Of a stretch of 10,886 nt of DNA, positions 1 through 5,425 are shown one piece after another. Position 1 is the stretch's first letter. Each line of letters begins with the position of its first letter. Under the pieces are notes generated by a model that was given only the letters and a program-made list of their open reading frames with translations, searched no databases and was not told the DNA's origin. Source of the DNA: an uncultured Clostridia bacterium (GTDB lineage: Bacteria > Bacillota > Clostridia > Christensenellales > Aristaeellaceae); NCBI GenBank assembly GCA_947600345.1, contig CANQGC010000077.1, forward strand, positions 1 to 10,886, read 5' to 3'. Both the position numbers and the translations under genes were made by a program.

Positions 1-95
1 ACGACGAGCTGAAGCGCTTCATGCGGCTCGAGCTCAGCGACCGGGAGCGGGAGGACATCCTCTGGAACAACGCCGCGAGAATGTTTGGTTTCTGA
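1..95 (+). CDS. C-terminal end of a probable amidohydrolase-family protein (partial)
   Basis: The reading frame starts at base 3, is open from the left edge and stops at TGA 93-95, leaving 30 codons. The last residues read DILWNNAARMFGF. An ILxxNAxRxFGL-type ending is typical of metal-dependent amidohydrolases of the TIM-barrel (amidohydrolase 2) superfamily, where it forms the last helix. No catalytic residue is inside the window, so the substrate cannot be named. A T-run at 130-136 lies downstream, but I see no convincing hairpin in front of it. The family call rests on this tail only. Confidence 0.5.
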   Translation, partial: DELKRFMRLELSDREREDILWNNAARMFGF

Positions 96-156
96 GGTCT
101 CGGTGTGAACAAAGCAGCGGGGGAATGACTTTTTTTCAACAATGCGCCGGGTTCGT

Positions 157-185
157 TTGACGCTGTGGTTTGGAGTATGTATAAT
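157..185 (+). promoter_or_regulatory. Sigma-A-type promoter for the small membrane protein gene
   Basis: TTGACG (157-162) and TATAAT (180-185) are separated by exactly 17 bases. Transcription would start near 192, about 50 bases before the ATG at 244. This promoter gives the small gene a transcription unit separate from the partial gene to its left. Confidence 0.75.
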
Positions 186-243
186 GGAGATGATAGAGCA
201 TCCGATTCCAAGCGATGCCGCAACGGAAGGGAGCGCATGAAGC

Positions 244-540
244 ATGTCGAGCGCGGAAAATAAGGGGAAGATCGTCAAAAAGTCGCACGTGTCCGTGTGG
301 AACTGGCTGGGCACGCTGATTCTGCTGGCGATTCCCGGTGTGAATCTGATCGCGTTGATCGCGTTTTTGGTACTCGCCAAGGCCCAGGCGAAGCGGAGCT
401 TTTGCGTGGCTTACCTGATCATGCTGGTGCTGTTGCTGGCGCTGGTCTGCGCGATATTCCTGGTGTTCCCGACGCAGCTGTCCGACCTGGCGGTTCGCCT
501 GCGTGGCATCGCAAACGAGCCGCGTCTTCCATTCACCTGA
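244..540 (+). CDS. Small two-helix membrane protein, function unknown
   Basis: 98 residues. I do not recognise a named family. The first 16 residues are polar and lysine-rich. Two hydrophobic segments follow, at about residues 18-42 (WNWLGTLILLAIPGVNLIAL and on) and 51-75 (FCVAYLIMLVLLLALVCAIF and on), joined by a short basic loop (AKAQAKR). Two transmembrane helices with this loop inside the cell are likely. The C-terminal 20 residues are hydrophilic. ATG 244 is preceded by GGAAGGGAG (225-233) with a 10-base gap. Another ATG at 237 is out of frame and stops quickly. A near-consensus promoter lies at 157-185. A perfect 7-bp hairpin (541-555) follows the stop directly. The short length could suggest a stress-related membrane peptide, but nothing in the sequence proves that. 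Confidence 0.7.
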   Translation: MSSAENKGKIVKKSHVSVWNWLGTLILLAIPGVNLIALIAFLVLAKAQAKRSFCVAYLIMLVLLLALVCAIFLVFPTQLSDLAVRLRGIANEPRLPFT

Positions 541-555
541 GCCCGCAGTGCGGGC
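541..555 (+). other. Short perfect hairpin directly after a stop codon
   Basis: GCCCGCA (541-547) and TGCGGGC (549-555) are perfect complements starting at the base after the TGA of the membrane protein gene. No T-run follows, so it is not a classical intrinsic terminator. It could protect the 3' end of the transcript or be incidental. Confidence 0.35.
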
Positions 556-577
556 GGCCATCTGCTGCCGCGACCAG

Positions 578-696
578 GCGACGGACTCCCGCCCCGTAGA
601 TCATGGGGTGGGAGTCCTGCGTTTGTTCGTCGAAAGGTTCCTTAGCTGTGAGCGACGAAATCAGACGCCATAGATTCGAGCGTCTGATTTCTTCGT
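578..696 (+). repeat. Two-hairpin intergenic repeat, copy A
   Basis: First hairpin: a 13-bp stem, arms 583-595 and 605-617, starting GGACT and ending AGTCC. Its loop is GTAGATCAT. One pair (G591 with T609) is a G-U pair if the plus strand is transcribed. Second hairpin: a perfect 11-bp stem, AAATCAGACGC (658-668) and GCGTCTGATTT (680-690), with loop CATAGATTCGA. Each hairpin is preceded by CGACG, and a TGCGTT or TTCGTT follows. The two stems are 40 bases apart. The first hairpin, followed by a few Ts, may end transcription of the membrane protein gene. The same layout, in inverted orientation and with different arm sequences, occurs at 834-952. Confidence 0.7.
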
Positions 697-833
697 TTTG
701 GGCCGTCTGCGATTGGATGGACGCTGATTGGGCCTGGTGCTGGGGCTTCGCGGCGCAGCGATGCCACTCCCTCCCCCGCTCCCTTTCCGATGAAACGAAG
801 GAATGAAACCGCGGGACGAAGCGGCGCACACAG
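697..833. other. Non-coding spacer between the two convergent hairpin repeats
   Basis: I see no gene here. Short open frames exist on both strands but lack a ribosome binding site and run through the hairpins on either side. The stretch contains a C-rich tract around 766-783. With the flanking hairpin repeats it forms the gene-free region of about 390 bases between the membrane protein gene and the PHP gene. Confidence 0.5.
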
Positions 834-952
834 ACGCAGAAATCCGGCGGTCGGCCTTATGCCGCCGGATTTCGTCGCTTCGAACAAAGCTCCCTTCAGA
901 AACGCAACGCAGGACTTCTGACCCTCGAATCTATGGGGTCAGAAGTCCGTCG
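834..952 (-). repeat. Two-hairpin intergenic repeat, copy B
   Basis: Read on the minus strand, the order matches copy A. A 13-bp hairpin (arms 948-936 and 924-912, GGACT...AGTCC, loop CATAGATTCGA) is followed after 39 bases by a perfect 11-bp hairpin (arms 872-862 and 850-840, AAATCCGGCGG with CCGCCGGATTT, loop CATAAGGCCGA). CGACG precedes each stem, TGCGTT follows the first and CTGCGT the second. The arms differ completely from copy A but stay complementary. The first hairpin overlaps the end of the PHP gene: its 5' arm encodes the last residues, and the TAG stop (931-933) is in the loop. It is well placed to end that transcript. Confidence 0.7.
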
Positions 953-1800
953 CCCCAGCGCGGCAGCAGGGGGCTGTCGGCACTGCCGACCAGGCCAACC
1001 TCCTCAAAGCCGTGGGAGCGCAGGCGCAGGACGTGGTCAAAGCCGCAGGATCTCGCGAGCTCCACGCAGAGGTCGAAGCCCACGTCCAGGGCGGACGCCT
1101 CGTGGGCGTCGCTGTTGATGATGATCTCGCCGCCCAGCTCGCGGATGCGCCGGAGCAGCAGCGGGTTCGGGTACGGCGTCGTGCGGTAGCCGCGGGAGAT
1201 CGCGCCCGTGTTCATCTCGATGGGCTTGCCCCGGCGCACGGCGACCTCCACCGCCTCCATCGCCGGGCCCAGATAGCGGGGATCCGACTCGTCAAAGCAG
1301 CGATTGCCCTCGTTGAACTTGCTCACCAGGTCGATGTGCCCGATGAACGCCGCGTCGGACTTCTCGCACAGCCGGGCCTCCTGCTCGTAGTAGGCGCGGC
1401 AGTAGGCGTAGTAGTCGCCGCCAAAGTGGCGCTCGACCGCCCGCTCGGTGACCTCCGGCGACCAGTCCACGTCGAAGATCTCCCCGTCTCGCTCCAGGCA
1501 GTGGGCGGAGTCGATCAGGTACTCGTAGTCCGAGAAGTCGCGCTCGTAGAGGAAGTCCCGCTCCGCGCCGATCAGGATCTCGATCCGTCCCCGGTACTTC
1601 TCCCGGAGCGCGCGCAGCTCGGCCCGGTACTCCGCCTCCCGCTCGATGGAGGTGGGCGTGGGCTCGTAGGGCGTCCAGCCGTGGATGGAGAATCCCAGCG
1701 ACACGAAGTTTCGTTCGAGCGCAGCCCGAATCATCTCCTCGGGGGTGTTCTTTCCGTCGCAGTAGACGGTGTGGCAGTGGGCGTTGGAGCGCAGATTCAT
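931..1800 (-). CDS. PHP-domain phosphoesterase, histidinol-phosphatase-like
   Basis: 289 residues, close to the usual length of HisJ/HisK-type PHP phosphatases, which hydrolyse histidinol phosphate with a multi-metal centre. Visible metal-ligand motifs are H8-x-H10 in NAHCHTVYCDG, D15, H40 (FSIHGW), E80 (GAERDF), H100 (DSAH), H155 (IGHID) and D231/H233 (NSDAHE). The start ATG at 1800 has GGAGG seven bases upstream, and a good promoter lies at 1833-1861. No other his gene is in the window, so the true substrate may be a different phosphate ester; PHP proteins outside his operons are often misnamed. The last codons and the stop lie inside a repeat hairpin (912-948), so the C-terminal residues DGLLTP may come from that repeat. 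The sirtuin gene is divergent from it. Confidence 0.85.
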   Translation of the reverse strand: MNLRSNAHCHTVYCDGKNTPEEMIRAALERNFVSLGFSIHGWTPYEPTPTSIEREAEYRAELRALREKYRGRIEILIGAERDFLYERDFSDYEYLIDSAHCLERDGEIFDVDWSPEVTERAVERHFGGDYYAYCRAYYEQEARLCEKSDAAFIGHIDLVSKFNEGNRCFDESDPRYLGPAMEAVEVAVRRGKPIEMNTGAISRGYRTTPYPNPLLLRRIRELGGEIIINSDAHEASALDVGFDLCVELARSCGFDHVLRLRSHGFEEVGLVGSADSPLLPRWGDGLLTP

Positions 1801-1832
1801 GCGACGACCTCCATGAAATCAAGTGCAAGTCG

Positions 1833-1861
1833 ATTCTAGCACGGCGAAACGCGCTTGTCAA
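1833..1861 (-). promoter_or_regulatory. Promoter of the PHP phosphoesterase gene
   Basis: On the minus strand TTGACA (1861-1856) and TAGAAT (1838-1833) are 17 bases apart. TGC directly before the -10 gives an extended -10. Its -35 hexamer shares five bases with the -35 of the sirtuin promoter on the other strand. Confidence 0.75.
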
Positions 1862-1883
1862 TCGCGGCTTTGTATGTCATAAT
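1855..1883 (+). promoter_or_regulatory. cobB: Promoter of the sirtuin gene
   Basis: TTGTCA (1855-1860) and CATAAT (1878-1883) are 17 bases apart. Transcription would start near 1890, giving a leader of about 14 bases that is little more than the ribosome binding site. Confidence 0.65.
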
Positions 1884-1903
1884 AGGAAGCGGGAGGGATG
1901 CGC

Positions 1904-2623
1904 ATGGCAAGTTTGCAGCAGCTGGTGGACCGGGCGAAGCGGATCGTGTTCTTCGGGGGCGCGGGCGTATCCACCGCCAGCGGGATCCCCGACTTCCGGG
2001 GCGCGGAAGGGCTGTTCCGGCAGAAGTACGGCGAGCTCACGCCGGAGATGATGCTCAGCGCGTCGTTCTTCTACCTGCACCCGGACAAGTTCTTCGAATT
2101 CTACCGCGCGCACATGCTGCACCCGGAGGCCAAACCGAACGCCGCGCACCGGAAGCTCTATGAGCTGGAGCGGGCGAAGAAGCTGCGGGGCATCGTGACC
2201 CAGAACATCGACGGCCTGCACCGGGCGGCGGGGAACCGGTTGGTATACGAGATTCATGGCAGCGTGCACGAGAACGTCTGCATGGACTGCGGGCGGGAGT
2301 ACGACCTGATCTGGATGCTGGAGACCACCGGCGTGCCGAGATGCGAGCAGTGCGGCGGCATCGTCAAGCCGAACGTGGTGCTCTATGGCGAGGCACCGGA
2401 TAAGTACACCTGCATGGGCGCGTGCCGGGAGATTTCGAACTGCGACCTGCTGATCGTGGCGGGCACGAGCCTGGCGGTGGAGCCCGCGGCGTCGTTCCTG
2501 GACTACTTCCACGGAAGGGACCTGGTGACGATCAACCTGGAGGAGATTCCGGCGGACGACCGCGCCACGCTGCGCATACGCGGAGATGTGGCCGAGGTGA
2601 TGGGAGAACTAGAGGTGCGGTAA
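1904..2623 (+). CDS. cobB: Sirtuin: NAD-dependent protein deacylase (Sir2 family)
   Basis: 239 residues, normal for a bacterial sirtuin. These cytoplasmic enzymes remove acetyl or other acyl groups from lysines, consuming NAD and releasing nicotinamide and O-acyl-ADP-ribose. Signature motifs occur in order: GAGVSTASGIPDFRG (residues 19-33, NAD binding), TQNIDGLH (99-106), catalytic H118 in EIHGS, zinc cysteines C126/C129 and C147/C150, KPNVVLYGE (155-163), GTSLAVEPA (187-195) and INLE (210-213). I chose ATG 1904 because GGAGGG (1892-1897) lies six bases before it. The in-frame ATG at 1898 would touch the ribosome binding site. A hairpin terminator at 2638-2675 ends the unit. Bacterial targets include acetyl-CoA synthetase, but none is encoded nearby. 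Confidence 0.95.
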   Translation: MASLQQLVDRAKRIVFFGGAGVSTASGIPDFRGAEGLFRQKYGELTPEMMLSASFFYLHPDKFFEFYRAHMLHPEAKPNAAHRKLYELERAKKLRGIVTQNIDGLHRAAGNRLVYEIHGSVHENVCMDCGREYDLIWMLETTGVPRCEQCGGIVKPNVVLYGEAPDKYTCMGACREISNCDLLIVAGTSLAVEPAASFLDYFHGRDLVTINLEEIPADDRATLRIRGDVAEVMGELEVR

Positions 2624-2637
2624 AGCAAATTAAACAG

Positions 2638-2675
2638 CAACCTGTCGCGAGCGACGGCAGGTTGTTTCTTTATCT
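2638..2675 (+). terminator. Intrinsic terminator after the sirtuin gene
   Basis: CAACCTG (2638-2644) pairs with CAGGTTG (2658-2664), with a small inner TCG/CGA stem, and is followed by TTTCTTTATCTT. The tail overlaps the stop codon of the converging XRE gene. On the minus strand the same stem is followed by GCTGTTTAATTTGC, so weaker termination in that direction is possible. Confidence 0.75.
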
Positions 2676-2996
2676 TGAAATTTTCGCCTTGTACATCAAA
2701 TAATCGACATAGGAATCCAGCTCCGGCAGCAGCTCCCTGGGGAAGGCGGCGGGCAGGCGAATGCTCTTCGCTCGCTGGTCGATGGGCGCAGGCACGTCCG
2801 TCAATCCCAGAAGATAATCGACGGAGACGTTGAAGTATCGCGCGATGGCGATCTTGATGGCATCCGGCGGCTCGCTCTTGTTTCGCTCATAGGAGGAGAT
2901 GGAATGCTTGTTGATGCAGAGAATCGCCGCGAGATCGTCCTGCGTGAGATCCGCATCCCGCCGCAACCCCAACAACCGCTCGCCGATCACAGGCAT
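2670..2996 (-). CDS. XRE-family DNA-binding regulator (second gene of regulator pair)
   Basis: 108 residues. The N-terminal half (about residues 4-60) is a Cro/CI helix-turn-helix domain. Its core LTQDDLAAILCINKHSISSY is followed by ERNKSEPP, then the usual hydrophobic IARYFNVSVDYLLG segment. The C-terminal part (about 61-108) is short and matches no ligand-binding or peptidase domain I recognise, so it probably mediates dimer contacts. I start at ATG 2996 because GGAGG lies six bases upstream. A longer reading from 3014 would begin before that site. It lies 25 bases after the other XRE gene on the same strand, so the two are probably co-transcribed. The likely targets are the operator-like sites at 3360 and 3405. 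Confidence 0.8.
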   Translation of the reverse strand: MPVIGERLLGLRRDADLTQDDLAAILCINKHSISSYERNKSEPPDAIKIAIARYFNVSVDYLLGLTDVPAPIDQRAKSIRLPAAFPRELLPELDSYVDYLMYKAKISR

Positions 2997-3021
2997 CACC
3001 CCCCTCCATTTCAAATTGTGA

Positions 3022-3330
3022 TTACTTTGCCTTCATCACGAGGATTAACTGTCGCAGCACTTCCTTCTGCTCCTTGGAAAGCGTACTCCACGCCCGGAAC
3101 ATCTCCTGCTGCTCCGGGGTGAGCTCCACCATGTCCCCCTCGGCGAAGAACTGCGCCAGCGTGATGCCCAGGCCCTTGCAGATGCTCTCCAGCGTGACGA
3201 CCGATGGCGTGGTGTTGCGATTGAAGATGTTGGCCACCGTGGACTGCGAAAGCCCCGATTCAATCGCCAGTCGATACTCGCTCCAATTCAATTCCGCCAT
3301 CAACTGCCGAATCCGCTCCTTCGCGTCCAC
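3022..3330 (-). CDS. XRE-family DNA-binding regulator (first gene of regulator pair)
   Basis: 102 residues from the GTG at 3330. An N-terminal Cro/CI helix-turn-helix domain covers about residues 5-62 (WSEYRLAIESGLSQSTVANI, then ITLAQFFAEGD). A glutamate-rich C-terminal tail follows (LTPEQQEMFRAWSTLSKEQK), of a type common in small clostridial repressors. The start is decided by the ribosome binding site: AGGAGG at 3344-3339 is eight bases from GTG 3330 but only two from ATG 3336, so the GTG is favoured although the ATG is possible. The gene heads the minus-strand pair and is divergent from the secreted-protein genes, the classic arrangement of a local repressor and its target. Confidence 0.8.
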   Translation of the reverse strand: MDAKERIRQLMAELNWSEYRLAIESGLSQSTVANIFNRNTTPSVVTLESICKGLGITLAQFFAEGDMVELTPEQQEMFRAWSTLSKEQKEVLRQLILVMKAK

Positions 3331-3359
3331 ATCCATCACCTCCTGAATCTATTTTATGA

Positions 3360-3369
3360 CTCAGTTGAA
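3360..3369. promoter_or_regulatory. Operator-like site O2 (imperfect copy)
   Basis: CTCAGTTGAA, inside ACTCAGTTGAAGG (3359-3371), matches the reverse complement of the palindrome at 3405-3414 with its flanks at 10 of 13 positions. It lies just upstream of the XRE operon, a natural place for autoregulation. The sequence shows the similarity; the role is inferred. Confidence 0.4.
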
Positions 3370-3392
3370 GGGTAAAATAGTGGGATAATGTA

Positions 3393-3421
3393 TTGATTTA
3401 ATTCCTCAATTGAGTTATAAT
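3393..3421 (+). promoter_or_regulatory. Promoter of the secreted-protein operon
   Basis: TTGATT (3393-3398) and a perfect TATAAT (3416-3421) are 17 bases apart. The 10-bp palindrome CTCAATTGAG (3405-3414) fills most of the spacer, so a protein bound there would block RNA polymerase. The leader to ATG 3464 is about 36 bases. Confidence 0.75.
3405..3414. promoter_or_regulatory. Operator-like palindrome O1 in the promoter spacer
   Basis: CTCAATTGAG is a perfect 10-bp palindrome between the -35 and -10 of the plus-strand promoter. A related sequence lies at 3360-3369, 45 bases away. The position between the two divergent units suggests binding by one or both of the XRE regulators encoded next to it. 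Confidence 0.5.
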
Positions 3422-3463
3422 CATATTGTAACCTGGGAATCCAAATTGAAAAGGAGGGATTTC

Positions 3464-3961
3464 ATGAAGAGAGGAAAATGGTTCTTGGGTCTGGCAATGA
3501 TCGTGGTCTATGCAGTGTTTGCGCTGTCAGGCGCAGGTGGAATTTCCGCCGAAGCGGAGACGTCGGAGCTGGTCGAATTCAAGAGCAAGATGATGCAGTC
3601 CGTATCCAGTCAAATTCATTCAGCAAGCGATTTGACGACGACGGAAGGCAACCGCGCGGCGCTGGCGGCGCTGCTCTCGCTGGAATTCGCGAACCAGCGG
3701 TCGGACTTCACCATCGACTACCTGCTGCCGATCTACGTATGCAAGCAGGGTGACATCGCGGCGGTCGCGCTCGGCGGCGACGACGACTACGTACTCATCA
3801 TCTACCAAAGCGACCCACTCGCCACTTGCTACGGAATCCTCAAGGGCAACAATCCCGGCACGATTCGAGCAACGCTGGAAGCGACCAACGAATCGGTCTG
3901 GAAGGTCTCACTCGACGACTACAACGAAAAACTGCTCGCCCTGATTGCGCAAATCGGCTGA
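3464..3961 (+). CDS. Secreted protein of unknown function (first gene of secreted-protein operon)
   Basis: 165 residues. The N-terminus is a signal peptide: MKRGK, a hydrophobic core at about residues 6-24 and a likely cleavage near GISA/EAE at residue 29. The mature part of about 136 residues is mixed alpha/beta-like, with cysteines in YVCKQG and ATCYG that could pair outside the cell. I recognise no domain. ATG 3464 has AAGGAGGG just upstream; the frame remains open further left but without a ribosome binding site. The next gene begins 38 bases after the stop and also encodes a secreted protein, so the two probably share a transcript and act outside the membrane together. Confidence 0.75.
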   Translation: MKRGKWFLGLAMIVVYAVFALSGAGGISAEAETSELVEFKSKMMQSVSSQIHSASDLTTTEGNRAALAALLSLEFANQRSDFTIDYLLPIYVCKQGDIAAVALGGDDDYVLIIYQSDPLATCYGILKGNNPGTIRATLEATNESVWKVSLDDYNEKLLALIAQIG

Positions 3962-3999
3962 AGCGCGGCAAATACCAAGAACAAGAGGAGGGCATTCAA

Positions 4000-5331
4000 A
4001 TGAAAAGGACTACTCGCATTTTCTGCCTGGCACTGGCATTGCTGCTCACACTGACCGTCCCCGCGCTGGCCTTTGAAGAACTTTCCAAGGGTAGCAAGGG
4101 CGAAGCTGTCGTAGAATTGCAAAACAAGCTGAACGAGCTGGGCTATTCAGTCGGCACGGCGGACGGCGATTTCGGGGGGAAGACAGAAAAGGCAATACGG
4201 CAATTTCAAAAAGATAAAGGATTAGAAGAGACAGGCATCCTTGACGAGGAAACGTATAATGCGTTGTTTGAAACTGGAATTGAAATGATTGCAGAGAATG
4301 CGGACACAAAAGTTATAGGAATTTGGCCTCGGTTGTCGACCATGTATATCTTGACAAATGATGGCTCGCTTGTGCACTTTTGGACTTCTCACTATCAAAA
4401 TGGAAACACGGAAAGAAACAGCGAAACCATAGCGACGGATGTAAAATCTATGATAACGACCGGAGGAACTATGCCTCTATTTGTCAAAGAGGATGGCAGC
4501 ATTATGACTGATGCTTCTGTACTATTAGTTGAATATGAATTCAGCGACGATTGGAATATCCAGAATGATTTCCCCCTTATTGGGGCTTCTGACACGCATG
4601 CGATAGGATTAAAGCAGGATGGGTCGTGGATTTCTACGGGAGCAAATGAAAATGAGGAACGGGACATAGACGGGTGGTCAGGTATTACACAGTTGCAGGT
4701 CGGGTGTCATTATACTGTGGGCCTAAAAGAGGACGGCACCGTCATAGCGACTGGGAAAAATGATTTCAGTCAATGTAAAGTTTTTGACTGGACAGATATT
4801 GTAAAAATATCAGTTTCCCCAAATGCATTAGGAGCAACTTTTGGACTGAAATCGGATGGCACCGTTGTAGCAACTGGTTATTATGGAAATATTGTGAATC
4901 AATGGGAAAATGTAATTGATATATGTGCAGGATTTTCCGCTTCTTTTGGTCTTACGGAAGATGGGGAAATACTTTCGACCAACGATGAAGTTTATGAGTA
5001 TCTGCCCAAAAATCACAAGTGTGAAAACGCCGTCGGAATCTTTGGAGATTGGGATGCTGAAGGAGGACATATAATTGTCGTTAAGGATGATGGATCCATA
5101 ATAGTATATGGTTCTGACGCAGACTTCTACAATAGCTGTCTGAATAACGCAGAAACCGATTTGTCGCTTACAAGCACCGCAAACATTGCTCCCTCAAATA
5201 GAACATCCTCTTCGGATGATGCGGAATCAAACGCTGAAATGGCGGCGGTATTGGATGCATTCAAGGAGCTTGGGGATTCAATCGACAAGAACGGGGACGG
5301 TTATCTTTCCATGGACGAACTGTTCAAGTGA
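4000..5331 (+). CDS. Secreted peptidoglycan-binding, RCC1-like propeller protein with EF-hand
   Basis: 443 residues. A signal peptide occupies residues 1-24 (PALA/FEE cleavage). A peptidoglycan_binding_1 domain covers about 29-90 (LSKGSKGEAVVELQNKLNEL, then DGDFGGKTEKAIRQFQ). Seven repeats of the type xGLKxDGxxxxTG follow at about 118, 161, 202, 240, 281, 316 and 360, roughly 40 residues apart, which fits a seven-bladed RCC1-like beta-propeller. A serine/asparagine-rich linker (about 388-412) leads to one EF-hand calcium loop, residues 429-440 (DKNGDGYLSMDE, with ligands at D429, N431, D433, S437 and E440). The protein probably sits on the cell wall and presents a propeller for binding other molecules; no catalytic motif is visible. 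From about base 4180 the DNA is clearly richer in A+T than the start of the gene and its neighbours. AGGAGGG lies seven bases before ATG 4000. Confidence 0.85.
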   Translation: MKRTTRIFCLALALLLTLTVPALAFEELSKGSKGEAVVELQNKLNELGYSVGTADGDFGGKTEKAIRQFQKDKGLEETGILDEETYNALFETGIEMIAENADTKVIGIWPRLSTMYILTNDGSLVHFWTSHYQNGNTERNSETIATDVKSMITTGGTMPLFVKEDGSIMTDASVLLVEYEFSDDWNIQNDFPLIGASDTHAIGLKQDGSWISTGANENEERDIDGWSGITQLQVGCHYTVGLKEDGTVIATGKNDFSQCKVFDWTDIVKISVSPNALGATFGLKSDGTVVATGYYGNIVNQWENVIDICAGFSASFGLTEDGEILSTNDEVYEYLPKNHKCENAVGIFGDWDAEGGHIIVVKDDGSIIVYGSDADFYNSCLNNAETDLSLTSTANIAPSNRTSSSDDAESNAEMAAVLDAFKELGDSIDKNGDGYLSMDELFK

Positions 5332-5383
5332 ACCACAGCGAGAGAAAACTGTAAGAAAATTAGCAACCATATTCTAAACAGAA

Positions 5384-5416
5384 AAGCCCGCTCTTTTACG
5401 GAGCGGGCTTCCGTCG
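5384..5416. terminator. Bidirectional intrinsic terminator between converging genes
   Basis: AAGCCCGCTC (5384-5393) and GAGCGGGCTT (5401-5410) form a perfect 10-bp stem with a 7-base loop. On the plus strand CCGTCGTTTTT follows; on the minus strand TTCTGTTT follows. It serves both the propeller protein gene and thrS. Its minus-strand flanks (CGACGG before, TTCTGTT after) resemble those of the hairpin repeats at 578-952. Confidence 0.8.
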
Positions 5417-5425
5417 TTTTTCGCC

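Noticed and set aside
603..806. Short open frame between the hairpin repeats
   Set aside because: It starts in one hairpin and crosses the next, has no ribosome binding site, and its sequence is explained by the repeat.
541..952. CRISPR array
   Set aside because: The repeated hairpins are unevenly spaced, face both directions and have no constant direct repeat with unique spacers. No cas gene is present.
1012..1839. Open frame on the plus strand opposite the PHP gene
   Set aside because: The PHP reading has all expected metal ligands, a promoter and a ribosome binding site. The opposite frame has none of these and a biased composition.
3337..3430. Promoter for the XRE operon on the minus strand
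   Set aside because: Several weak -35/-10 combinations exist (for example TTGAGG with TATCCC), but none fits well enough to report as a feature.
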